From Bog-756 sp963699085 (GTDB lineage Bacteria; Actinomycetota; Acidimicrobiia; Acidimicrobiales; RAAP-2): a stretch of DNA of 64,000 nucleotides. Positions within the stretch are counted from its first letter, which is position 1. Every line of letters starts with the position of its first letter. The notes beneath the pieces are model-generated. The model ran no database searches, was not told the origin of the DNA, and saw only the letters and a program-made list of their open reading frames with translations. The stretch covers positions 248,001 through 312,000 of the forward strand of contig CAVOTH010000004.1 in assembly GCA_963699085.1 (NCBI GenBank), in the 5' to 3' direction. Of the stretch, positions 1 through 8,320 are shown piece after piece. The translations under genes were made by a program, and so were the position numbers.

Positions 1-438
1 GACACGACGGTCACCGCGACGGGCAACAAAACAGGCATCGTCGTACCCGACGAACTCATCGAACGCCTGAACGCAGGGCATCGTCCGGCGGTCTTGGTGA
101 ACGTGAACGGCTACGAATACCGCAATACGGTCGGCGTCATGGGCGGCCAGCACATGATCAGCATCAGTGCTGCTGTCCGCAAGGACACTGGACTCAAGGG
201 GGGCGATCCGATCTCAGTCAAACTGACGATCGCGGAGACCCCTCGGGAGGTCGACATCCCAGACGACCTGGCGAGCGCTCTCGCCTCAGAGCCGGGCGTC
301 GCCGCCTTCTTCTCCAAGCTCTCGAACAGCTTGCAGCGGTACCACGTCGACAACATCAACGGCGCGAAGACGCAGGAAACACGGCAGCGTCGCATTGACA
401 AGGCGATCACCCTCTTTCGACAAGGTAAACAGCGCTAG
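1..438 (+). CDS. YdeI/OmpD-associated (DUF1905) protein, 5' end cut off
   Basis: The reading frame is open from base 1 (starting DTTVTATGNKTG), so the start lies outside the window; a TTG at 94 is only an internal codon. The visible 145 residues match the DUF1905/YdeI layout: a small beta-barrel with GIVVPDELIERL and a VMGGQHMISISA segment, then the C-terminal YdeI-type helices with FFSKLSNSLQRYHV and GAKTQETRQRRIDKAI. The molecular role of the family is not established; E. coli YdeI is linked to stress and bacteriocin protection. The stop TAG overlaps the stop of the convergent VOC remnant in a shared CTAG. A second, shorter DUF1905 gene lies 0.5 kb downstream. Confidence 0.85.
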   Translation, partial: DTTVTATGNKTGIVVPDELIERLNAGHRPAVLVNVNGYEYRNTVGVMGGQHMISISAAVRKDTGLKGGDPISVKLTIAETPREVDIPDDLASALASEPGVAAFFSKLSNSLQRYHVDNINGAKTQETRQRRIDKAITLFRQGKQR

Positions 439-829
439 GAGGGTGGCGCGACGAACTCCAACGCGATGTTGTCGGGTCGCGGAAGGACAGTCCGCAACCG
501 TAGTCAGCATCGACAATGCCGCCATGGGCGACGCCCAGTTCTTCCAGATGCAGGGCTCACGCTTCGAGGTCACTGACACTGTCGCAGCCAAAGGCCAGGT
601 GGTCCAGACCGATTCGACGCTCATTGAACAGATCGCTGTCGGCCGAGTCCGGAAACTGGTGAAAGCCGACGAGAGTCCGGCCTCCAACCAGCCAGACGGC
701 TCGCCGGAATGGACCTGGCCTCTCATCCAGGAACATCTCAGCCTCGAAGAGCCTCTCGTGCCACGAAACGCTGCGGTCGAGATCGCTGACGGCGAGAGTC
801 ACATGAGCGATCGCCGGAAACTCGGGCAT
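435..829 (-). pseudogene. VOC (glyoxalase-fold) protein, broken by a stop and a frameshift
   Basis: The start ATG (829) sits behind a strong TAAGGAGG site. The first 90 residues are a clear VOC half (HVTLAVSDLDRSVSWHERLF, later GLDHLAFGC). An in-frame TGA at 557-559 replaces what is probably a Trp codon after DLEA. Reading on gives ALHLEELGVAHGGIVDADYG, again VOC-like, until a one-base deletion in the G run at 474-476. In the shifted frame the protein ends NIALEFVAPPS and stops at 435. Repairing both lesions gives 131 residues, normal for the family. Two lesions favour a true pseudogene, although sequencing error cannot be excluded. Substrate unknown. Confidence 0.75.
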
Positions 830-920
830 GGAATCCTCCTTAGCGGTATCGGTGGATCAGGGAACAGAACAATTCGGTGAGCCTCGGGCGGTGGAGCGAT
901 CGAGGCGGCTTCCAGGCGAC

Positions 921-1190
921 CTACTTGAACAGTCGCTCATTGAGGGTGACGACGACTTCGTCTCCTTCAACCTTGCCGATCTTCTCCCGAATCTCCGCCT
1001 TGATCGGGAGTTTGTGCGTGCCGTCACCGAGCGCCATGAAGGAGCTTTGGAATGGGTAGCCGTCTATCGTTCCACGTACCTTTACGAGGCCCTTGGTCCC
1101 GAAATACTCCGCTGAACCATCCATGACCACGAAGGTCCAGCCACCTTTGCCGTCGCTCTTCTGCATGGTTGCACGAAAGGTCTTGTCCAT
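921..1190 (-). CDS. Small DUF1905 domain protein
   Basis: An 89-residue protein made only of the DUF1905 beta-barrel. It starts MDKTFRATMQKSDGKGGWTF and contains KVRGTIDGYPFQSSFM and the ending VVVTLNERLFK, as in stand-alone DUF1905 proteins. I chose the ATG at 1190 because homologous sequence begins there; the frame is open further upstream but that part is low-complexity and unlike the family. A weak GAGGTGG lies about 12 bases upstream. Function unknown. It has the same domain as the gene at the left edge, without the YdeI tail. Confidence 0.8.
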   Translation of the reverse strand: MDKTFRATMQKSDGKGGWTFVVMDGSAEYFGTKGLVKVRGTIDGYPFQSSFMALGDGTHKLPIKAEIREKIGKVEGDEVVVTLNERLFK

Positions 1191-1304
1191 TTCAACGATT
1201 GTCCACCTCAATCGGCAATCTGTCGACTGTTGGGCCGGCACTTCATGCCGCCTCGGCGGTGGACTAGCCGGCAGGAGCGAGATCCGACCGGCCAGGACTG
1301 TCAA

Positions 1305-2930
1305 TCAGATCCCGTCGCGTTGGAGTAGGAGTACCCCCGACGGCGTCCCCCCGCCGGTGGTCACGACGGCGGTCGTGGCATTCGCCACCTGGCGCCCTTC
1401 GGCTTGGTGCCGGAGCTGTTGGACCGCTTCGTAGATGAACCCGAAACCGTGGGTTCGGCCCTCGCTGAGCTGACCGCCATGGGTATTGACCGGGAGCTCG
1501 CCGTCGAGGGCGATCCTCCGACCACCCTCCAGCCAGTCCTGAGCCTCGCCGATCGGGCAGAACCCGAGCGCCTCGAGCCACGAGATCGCATTGAACGTGA
1601 AGCCGTCGTAGACGAGGGCCAGGTCGACATCAGCCGGTGTCAAGCTGCTCCGGGTCCAGAGGTGGGCGGACTGGCCGAGCACCTGGGGCTCATGGGTGAT
1701 GGTTCCCTGATCCCATGAGACGCGCTCGAGGATCTGGGTTCCGGTGGCCTCGACCCGGATGGCCGTTCCGGGCAGGTCACCGGCCACCGATGCGTCCGAT
1801 ACCACGACGGCGATGGAGCCGTCGCAGGGGATGTCGCAGTCGTACAGGCCGAACGGGGTGGTGATCGGACGGGCCGCCATGTAGTCGTCCATCGTCATCG
1901 GTTCCCGGTAGATGGCTACCGGGTTGCGCCCGGCGTTGGTCCGGCCGTTGACGGCGATGATCCCGAGCATCTCCCGGGTGGCACCGTAGCGGTGCAGGTA
2001 CTGGTTGGCGTTGACGCCGATCCAGTTGGCTGCCGACAGCGCGCCGAACGGCGATCGCCACTGGTTGGCACCCGAGGCCCGCCCGCCCCCGGGTGGTCGG
2101 AAGCCGAGCGTGGCGAACGTCGACTCCCACACCGTGCGGAAGCACAGGACGTGCCGGCAAAGCCCGCTCGAGACGGCGAGCATGGCCGCGATCAGCGCAC
2201 CGCCCGGGCCCGGGATGTCGCCGCCCCCGTTGATCCAGGTGGGATGCAGGCGCAGCGCCTCCTCGACGGCGGCCACACCGCCCTCGCTCATCCCCATTCC
2301 GGCAGCTCCCGGGTAGGTCGACAGCCCATCGATATCTGACATCTGGAGGCCGGCATCGGCGACCGCCTTGAGGCAGGCGTCGACGGTCAGGGAGAGCGGG
2401 TCGACCATCAGCCGGCGCCCGAGCGCCGAGCGCCCCACGCCGGACAGCACCGACTTGTGTTCGAATCGGTCGTCCCCGAGCGGAGCCCGGGGCGCGGGGA
2501 GCTTCGGGCTCACGTCGGGTTCGGGGGTGGTGATCGACCCGGTCGGTTCGAACATGGGTAGCCACACATCTTCGTGCTGCTCGAAACGGACCTGCACCTC
2601 GATGCCCACCCGGACATCCTCGATGTCACAGCCGGTGATGTTGGTGGTCAAACGGACCCCCGGATCCTCGGCGAGGGCCACCACGGCGATGACGTAGGGA
2701 GGTGGGAAGTCGGGATGCCACTGATGCTGATTGACGGTGTAGCCGACCACCGTGGCCCGTCCCGAGACTTCGCTGGGCGACGAGGACGGGCTCCGGCAGA
2801 CCGGGCATGCGGGGACGGGAGGGTGGACCAGCGTGCCGCATTCGGTGCAGCCCTGGATGCGCAGCGTCCCGTCGGCGCCGGACGTCCAGAACCAGCTGGT
2901 CCACGGGGTGAGCTCGGGCAGCGGCCTCAT
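1305..2930 (-). CDS. DUF35 zinc-ribbon/OB-fold fused to a thiolase-like (Ltp2-type) domain
   Basis: A 541-residue protein. Residues 1-140 are a DUF35 module: a rubredoxin-like zinc ribbon with Cys28, Cys31, Cys42 and Cys45 followed by an OB fold (SGRATVVGYTVNQ). Residues about 155-541 have the thiolase fold of the lipid-transfer/SCP2 group. At the place of the thiolase nucleophile the sequence reads NGGGDIPGPGGALI, with no cysteine, while a LVYDGFTFN segment (Tyr441) is present. In actinobacterial steroid side-chain breakdown, Ltp2 is a thiolase-fold retro-aldolase that works with a separate DUF35 partner (ChsH2). This gene appears to carry both parts in one chain, so a carbon-carbon lyase role is inferred, not shown. 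It is the last gene of a minus-strand group, 24 bases after the aminoacylase-like gene. Confidence 0.8.
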   Translation of the reverse strand: MRPLPELTPWTSWFWTSGADGTLRIQGCTECGTLVHPPVPACPVCRSPSSSPSEVSGRATVVGYTVNQHQWHPDFPPPYVIAVVALAEDPGVRLTTNITGCDIEDVRVGIEVQVRFEQHEDVWLPMFEPTGSITTPEPDVSPKLPAPRAPLGDDRFEHKSVLSGVGRSALGRRLMVDPLSLTVDACLKAVADAGLQMSDIDGLSTYPGAAGMGMSEGGVAAVEEALRLHPTWINGGGDIPGPGGALIAAMLAVSSGLCRHVLCFRTVWESTFATLGFRPPGGGRASGANQWRSPFGALSAANWIGVNANQYLHRYGATREMLGIIAVNGRTNAGRNPVAIYREPMTMDDYMAARPITTPFGLYDCDIPCDGSIAVVVSDASVAGDLPGTAIRVEATGTQILERVSWDQGTITHEPQVLGQSAHLWTRSSLTPADVDLALVYDGFTFNAISWLEALGFCPIGEAQDWLEGGRRIALDGELPVNTHGGQLSEGRTHGFGFIYEAVQQLRHQAEGRQVANATTAVVTTGGGTPSGVLLLQRDGI

Positions 2931-2954
2931 CGGTGTGTCGTGATGGGCACGGGC

Positions 2955-4607
2955 TCAGACGAACTCGGGTCGTGCCCCGGGGCGCACATCCCCGAGGGGG
3001 AGCTCGACCTCATCGACCCGGATCGGGACACCATTGACAAGCACGTGACGGAGGCCGGTGGGCTCCTCACAGGTCAGACGCTCGCCGCCCGCCGGAAAGT
3101 CCTGTACCCGTTTCATCGGGCCGGGTGACACGGTGGTCGGGTCGAAGACACACACATCGGCCCAGTATCCCTCGCGCAGGTAACCCCTCTGGTCGAACCC
3201 AAAGATGTCCGCCGGTTCGCCGCTGAGCTTGCGCACGGCTTGCTCGACGGACAGCACGTTTCGCTGGCGCACCCATGTGCCCAGTAGATCGGTGGGGAGG
3301 GGCGCGTCGCACAGCTGGCCGATGTGGGCGCCGGCGTCGGACAGTCCGAGCACCATCTGATCATGAGCCAGCAGTTCGCCCACGCTGGTGGGCTCGTCGT
3401 TGGCGATATAGATGCGGAACCGGGTCCCCAGATCTTCCTCCACCGCCAGTTGGCAGATGACATCGAACGGATCGCAGCCCCACTCCCGGGCGACGGCATC
3501 GACCCGTCGGCCCTCCAGTTCCGGGTGGCGGTCCGACTCGGACACTTCGCATGTCTCCCACCGCGGCCGCATCGGTTGCTCGGCCAGGTCGGCCGTGGCC
3601 CGGGCCCGCCACTCGGGGTCGGAGTAGGCGGCGATGCGGGCATCGCGGTCCTGGTCCATGAGCTCGGCCACCACCGGACTCACGTTGAGGCTGAACGGAC
3701 TGTCCATGGTGAACTGCATGGTCAGGGGCCGGGGGGTCACCTGGGGCCAGACCTGGAGGCCGTTGGCCACAGCCTCATTCTGCAGGTCGAGCTGGGGCTG
3801 ATTGCGCCCGTCGGTCAAGGCGAACATCGGATAGGTCAGCGGCCGACCGATCCGCGGCTGCAGCTCGTACATGTCGGCATAGGTGCATTGGTCGCCGGCC
3901 GTGGCCAGCACAACTCCTTTTCCGGTACTGCCCGCCGCCATGAACAGTGCCTCCACCTCGTCGCGCTCGGCGAAGCGACTCGGCACCGGCAAGCCGTTCA
4001 TCCCCCGGTGGGTGTAGGCGAAGCTGGTCGAGAACCCGGCCGCCCCGGCCTCGATGGCCTCCACCACGATCCGGCACATCCGCGTGATCTCGTCCGGGGT
4101 GGCGGCCCGCTGGTAGGCGTCGTCGCCCATCACGTAGAGGCGCACCGAGCTGTGCCCGACGTAGCAGGCGAAGTTGAGCAGTGTTCCCCGTGACCGGACC
4201 AACTCGAGATACTCGGGATAGGTCTGGAAATCCCACACGATGCCCTCGGTGAGCGACGCGGCATTCATGTCCTCGACGTTCTCGAGTGTCTGGACGATCA
4301 CGTGATGGTGCTCGGGCCGGGTGGGAGCGATGGTGAACCCGCAATTGCCCGCGATCACGGTGGTGACCCCCTGGTACGACGAGGGTCGCAGTGCCGGGTC
4401 CCAGAACACCTGGGCGTCGTAGTGGGTGTGGATGTCGATGAACCCCGGGGCCACGATGCAGCCTGCGGCGTCGAGTTCACGGGTCCCGTGCAGATCCGGA
4501 CCGATCTCCACGATCCGACCGTCGGTGATCGCCACATCGGCCCGACGGCCCGGGTCTCCGGTCCCGTCGACGACAGTCCCGCCTCGAATTACCAGTTCAG
4601 CCGGCAT
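2955..4607 (-). CDS. Amidohydrolase of the N-acyl-D-amino-acid deacylase (D-aminoacylase) type
   Basis: A metal-dependent hydrolase of 550 residues. The start (MPAELVIRGGTVVDGTGDPG) is typical of the composite beta-sandwich of this family. The metal site HTHYDAQ follows in GFIDIHTHYDAQVFWDP, with AGNCGFTIAP, VGHSSVR and a late GLSDAGAHIGQ segment. The family removes acyl groups from D-amino acids, but many actinobacterial members act on unknown amides or lactones. ATG 4607 is preferred because it has GGAGGTGGAG just upstream and overlaps the end of the SDR gene by 11 bases, pointing to translational coupling. A paralogue lies at 59373-61100. Confidence 0.88.
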   Translation of the reverse strand: MPAELVIRGGTVVDGTGDPGRRADVAITDGRIVEIGPDLHGTRELDAAGCIVAPGFIDIHTHYDAQVFWDPALRPSSYQGVTTVIAGNCGFTIAPTRPEHHHVIVQTLENVEDMNAASLTEGIVWDFQTYPEYLELVRSRGTLLNFACYVGHSSVRLYVMGDDAYQRAATPDEITRMCRIVVEAIEAGAAGFSTSFAYTHRGMNGLPVPSRFAERDEVEALFMAAGSTGKGVVLATAGDQCTYADMYELQPRIGRPLTYPMFALTDGRNQPQLDLQNEAVANGLQVWPQVTPRPLTMQFTMDSPFSLNVSPVVAELMDQDRDARIAAYSDPEWRARATADLAEQPMRPRWETCEVSESDRHPELEGRRVDAVAREWGCDPFDVICQLAVEEDLGTRFRIYIANDEPTSVGELLAHDQMVLGLSDAGAHIGQLCDAPLPTDLLGTWVRQRNVLSVEQAVRKLSGEPADIFGFDQRGYLREGYWADVCVFDPTTVSPGPMKRVQDFPAGGERLTCEEPTGLRHVLVNGVPIRVDEVELPLGDVRPGARPEFV

Positions 4608-5400
4608 CTCCACCTCCATTATCCCGGGCCTGGGCCACGAGCAACTGTGTCTGAGCGAACGAGGGTCCAGCCGAGGTCCCGCCATCGACCGGAAGCACGG
4701 TGCCGGTGATCTGGGCCGACCGATCGCTGGCCAGGAAGAGCACGGCATTGGCTACGTCGCCACCGCTACCCTGGCGCTGCAGCGGCTGGCTGAGCCGGAT
4801 GACCGGCCCGAGGTCGTAGCTGGTGATTCCGGTGCTGATGTGGCCGGGGGCGACACAGTTGACCCGGATGCCGTACTCGGCCAGGTCCGACGCGGCCGAA
4901 CGGTTGAACTGGATGATGGCCGCCTTCGACGTGCGGTAGACGATCGGGGAGGAGCCGCCGGTGAGGGCCCCCATCGACGTGGTGTTGATGATCGAGCCGC
5001 CGCCGTGGCCGGCCATGTGCAGCGCGGCGGACCGGCAGCCGTACATGACGCCGAAGAGATTGACCCCCATCACCTTGTGGACGTCCCTCAGGTCATTGTC
5101 CAGAAGGCGCCGGAACGAACTGGAGATTCCGGCATTGTTGAACATGACGTGGAGTCCGCCGAACCGGTCGACGGCGAAGTCGACCAGTCCCTGGACATCC
5201 TCGGCGTCGGAGACGTCGGTTCGCCGGAAGGCGACCGAGTCGCCCAGGCTCTTGGCCATTTCCTCACCCTGCTCGGCGTCGATGTCGGCGATGACCACCT
5301 CCGCCCCCTGCTCGGCGAACAGCTCCACCGTGGCGCGGCCGATCCCTCCGGATCCCCCGGTGACGATCGCCACCTTGCCGGCGAGCTCCTGGTCGATCAA
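4597..5400 (-). CDS. Short-chain dehydrogenase/reductase (SDR)
   Basis: A classical SDR of 267 residues with NAD(P)-binding TGGSGGIG near residue 14, NNAG, the active-site Ser in SMGALTGGS and YRTSK (YxxxK). It ends with the usual PVDGGTSAG. It should oxidise or reduce a hydroxyl/keto group with NAD(P). I chose the TTG at 5400 because a perfect AGGAGG lies 6 bases upstream and the fold begins there; a GTG at 5520 would add about 40 unrelated residues. First gene of the SDR, D-aminoacylase-like, DUF35-thiolase operon. Confidence 0.9.
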   Translation of the reverse strand: MIDQELAGKVAIVTGGSGGIGRATVELFAEQGAEVVIADIDAEQGEEMAKSLGDSVAFRRTDVSDAEDVQGLVDFAVDRFGGLHVMFNNAGISSSFRRLLDNDLRDVHKVMGVNLFGVMYGCRSAALHMAGHGGGSIINTTSMGALTGGSSPIVYRTSKAAIIQFNRSAASDLAEYGIRVNCVAPGHISTGITSYDLGPVIRLSQPLQRQGSGGDVANAVLFLASDRSAQITGTVLPVDGGTSAGPSFAQTQLLVAQARDNGGGDAG

Positions 5401-5715
5401 CTGGTGCCTCCTGTCGGGCTGTGTGACGTCTCCGCCGGTGTCCGGCGACGGTGGACGGGGTCGTCGTCCTGGGACGGACGTCGCTGTCCAACCCCTTTCT
5501 TCGACGGTACCTGCAAACACTATTCTCTCCGACCGGTCGTCGTCGCTCCGATCGCTCCTGGCACGAAAGCCGAGGCCAGCGCCGGGATTTCAGCCAGTTC
5601 CGATTCTGCTTGATCGGCCCTGCCATCCGATGGGGGCGTCCGGACGATTGCTTCGGATACGGCACTCTCCTACCATGCAAACCATGTCATCACCCATGAG
5701 AGGTCGGGAAGAGAA
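5401..5715. promoter_or_regulatory. Divergent intergenic region between the SDR operon and the P450 operon
   Basis: These 315 bases contain no convincing gene. They must hold the promoters of both the leftward SDR operon and the rightward P450 operon. A TACCAT near 5671 with a TTGCTT about 20 bases upstream is a weak candidate for the rightward promoter, and GGGAAGAGA just before 5716 is a plausible ribosome binding site. I see no clear operator palindrome. Confidence 0.45.
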
Positions 5716-6972
5716 GTGACTGAGATCGACATCGACGCCATCGACTACTTCGCCACCAAGGACCTCTACGAAGATCCGTACCCCTACTTCGAGCAGGTCC
5801 GTGAGCGGTGCCCGGTGTCCCAGGAGCCGTACCAGCACGTCTTCATGATCACCGGCTATGACGAGGCGATCGCCACCTACCACGACCAGGTCTCGTTCTC
5901 GAACTGCAACTCTGCCATCGGGCCGTTCGCCAAGTTCCCGGTTCCGCTCGAGGGTGACGACATCAGCGAGATCATCGAGACCTACCGCGACAAGCTTCCC
6001 TTCGGCGACCAGCTGCCTGCGTTCGATCCCCCCAAACACACCGCCCAGCGCGGACTGCTGATGCGCCTGATCACACCGAAGCGACTGAAGGAGAACGAAG
6101 AGTTCATGGTGGTACTGGCGGACCGTCAGATCGACACCTTCCACGCCTCGGGTCAGTGCGAGTACATGAGCCAGTACGCCGGCCCCTATACCCTCCTGGT
6201 CATCGCCGACCTCCTCGGCGTGCCCGAGAAGGACCACGCCCAGTTCCTCGAGAAGCTCATGCGCAAGGAGCACCTCTCGCTGGAGCACAGCCCGCTCTCG
6301 TACTTATGGGACCAGTTCACCACCTACATCGAGGACTGCCGGGCCCAGCCTCGGGACGACGTCCTCACCGGTCTGGCCCTCGCCACCTTCCCTGACGGGA
6401 CCCTCCCCCCGGTCGAGGACGTGATGAAGATCGCCTCCAACCTGTTCGCCGCCGGCCAGGAGACGACCGCCCGACTGCTCAGCTCCGCACTCAAGGTCAT
6501 CGGCGACCAACCCGAGATCCAGCAGCAGCTCCGCGACGACCGGAGTCTGGTCCCGATCTTCATCGAGGAGATGCTCCGGCTCGAACCGCCGATCAAGGGC
6601 ACGTTCCGCCTGGCCAGAAAGCCCACCACCATCGCCGGGACCGAGATCCCGGCCGGGTCGACGGTCATGGTGCTGCCCGCTGCGGCCAATCGCGACCCTC
6701 GGGAGTTCGAGTCACCCGACGAACTCCGGCTCGACCGCAAGAATGTGCGCCAGCACATCGCCTTCGGCCACGGCATCCACACCTGCGCCGGCGCTCCGCT
6801 CGCCCGCGCCGAGGTCGTCGTCTCCCTCCAGCGTCTGTTCGACCGCACCGAGGACATCCGGATCTCGGAAGCCCACCACGGCCCGCCGGGCGACCGCAAC
6901 TGGGCGTACTCGCCGACATGGATGCTCCGCGGCCTGGACGAACTGCACCTCGAGTTCACTCCGGTCGGGTGA
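5716..6972 (+). CDS. Cytochrome P450
   Basis: A soluble bacterial class I P450 of 418 residues. It has the I-helix oxygen-activation motif AGQETTA (about 246-252), the K-helix pair in EEMLRLEPP, and the heme loop FGHGIHTCAG with the thiolate ligand Cys357. It should hydroxylate a hydrophobic substrate using two electrons from a ferredoxin and its reductase; the only ferredoxin nearby is at 12549-12773. The start is a GTG behind GGGAAGAGA. It leads a plus-strand operon with a second P450, an LLM oxidoreductase, an aldehyde dehydrogenase and a VOC protein. Substrate unknown. Confidence 0.93.
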   Translation: MTEIDIDAIDYFATKDLYEDPYPYFEQVRERCPVSQEPYQHVFMITGYDEAIATYHDQVSFSNCNSAIGPFAKFPVPLEGDDISEIIETYRDKLPFGDQLPAFDPPKHTAQRGLLMRLITPKRLKENEEFMVVLADRQIDTFHASGQCEYMSQYAGPYTLLVIADLLGVPEKDHAQFLEKLMRKEHLSLEHSPLSYLWDQFTTYIEDCRAQPRDDVLTGLALATFPDGTLPPVEDVMKIASNLFAAGQETTARLLSSALKVIGDQPEIQQQLRDDRSLVPIFIEEMLRLEPPIKGTFRLARKPTTIAGTEIPAGSTVMVLPAAANRDPREFESPDELRLDRKNVRQHIAFGHGIHTCAGAPLARAEVVVSLQRLFDRTEDIRISEAHHGPPGDRNWAYSPTWMLRGLDELHLEFTPVG

Positions 6973-7033
6973 AGATCCTCCACCGGCACGGTCGGGCCGG
7001 AGGGTCGGTCCGGCGACGCAGGTCCGGTAGCCG

Positions 7034-8275
7034 ATGACCTCCCAGGTGGACGTCCCGAGTTCGGTCGACCCCCTCGACCTGGTCGATCCGGGCCGCTTCG
7101 CCCGCAACGGGTACCCGCACGAACTGTGGGCCACGCTGCGGGCCGAGGCGCCGGTGGTGTTCCTCGAGCCCGACGGATACGTGTCCTTCTGGGCACTCAC
7201 CAAGCACGCCGACATCACCGATGTGGCGTCCCGACCGGAGCTGTTCTCCAGCGCCCACGGTCTCATCCTGGGCCACCCGGGCGCACCGGCCCCGCCGTCG
7301 GAGATGGTGGTCATGCTCGACCCCCCGGTCCACGGGCCGCTCCGCCGGGTGGCCATGCCCCGGTTCACCCCCCGGGCCATCCGGTCGCGACACGAGGAGA
7401 TCGACCGCATCGCGGTGAAGCTCCTGGACGACCTCGCCGCCTCGGGTGACGAGGAGTTCGACTTCGTCGAGCGGATAGCAGCACCCCTGCCGATCGGGGT
7501 GATCTCCTGGATCCTGGGTGTACCCGAGGACGACTGGAGCTTGCTGTTCCAGTGGACCAATGAGGTCATCGGCAAGGACGACCCCGAGTTCCGCCGACCG
7601 GGGGAGACCGCCGGTCAGACGATCCGTCGGGCCCGTGGTGAGCTCCATGCCTACCTCGAGGGCCTGATCGCCACCCGCAGACTCGAGCCGGGCGACGACA
7701 TCATCAGTCAACTGATCGCCGCCGAGATCGACGGTCGGCCGCTCACCCCGGTGCAGCTCCTCAACTATGCCGAGCTCATGGTGGAGGCCGGCAACGAGAC
7801 GACCCGGAACGCCATCAGTGGCGGTCTCCTGGCGTTTTCGGAACACCCGGACCAGTGGGAGCGATTGAAGCGCGAGCCCGAGCTCCTCCCGACCGCGGTG
7901 GAGGAGATCCTGCGGTGGGTCAGCCCGATCATCCACTTCGTCCGTACCGCCTCCGAGGACTGCCGGATCCGCGGCGAGGCGATCACGGCGGGGGACAAGG
8001 TCGCCCTGTTCTACGCGTCGGCCAACCGCGACGAGGACGTGTTCGACGAACCCTTCGAGTTCCGGATCGACCGCCAACCCAACCGCCACCTGGCCTTCGG
8101 GTCGGGCCCCCACTTCTGCATGGGCGCCAACCTCGCCCGGGTCGAACTCGAGACCCTCTTCCGCCACCTGCTCACCCGCCTCGAGTGGTTCGAGCTGACC
8201 GCACCGGCCGAGCGCCTCAATTCGGCGGTCAACGGCGGCATCAAGCACCTGAACCTGCGCTGTCGCCTCTCCTGA
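7034..8275 (+). CDS. Cytochrome P450
   Basis: A second P450 of 413 residues, 61 bases after the first and clearly different from it. Landmarks are the I-helix AGNETTR (about 252), EEILRWVSP around the ExxR region, and the heme loop FGSGPHFCMG with Cys362. The N-terminus (DPLDLVDPGRFARNGYPHELW) resembles P450s of actinobacterial sterol and terpene catabolism (CYP125/CYP142/CYP124-like), but a family cannot be assigned by eye. It may act on the product of the first P450 or on a related substrate. Confidence 0.92.
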   Translation: MTSQVDVPSSVDPLDLVDPGRFARNGYPHELWATLRAEAPVVFLEPDGYVSFWALTKHADITDVASRPELFSSAHGLILGHPGAPAPPSEMVVMLDPPVHGPLRRVAMPRFTPRAIRSRHEEIDRIAVKLLDDLAASGDEEFDFVERIAAPLPIGVISWILGVPEDDWSLLFQWTNEVIGKDDPEFRRPGETAGQTIRRARGELHAYLEGLIATRRLEPGDDIISQLIAAEIDGRPLTPVQLLNYAELMVEAGNETTRNAISGGLLAFSEHPDQWERLKREPELLPTAVEEILRWVSPIIHFVRTASEDCRIRGEAITAGDKVALFYASANRDEDVFDEPFEFRIDRQPNRHLAFGSGPHFCMGANLARVELETLFRHLLTRLEWFELTAPAERLNSAVNGGIKHLNLRCRLS

Positions 8276-8320
8276 GTCGCAGATCGCACCGACGACGCAC
8301 AGCAGGGGGAGCGCAGTTCC

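Noticed and set aside
557..559. Possible selenocysteine or stop-codon readthrough in the VOC gene
   Set aside because: No family member uses selenocysteine here, no hairpin follows, and a second lesion downstream also breaks the gene.
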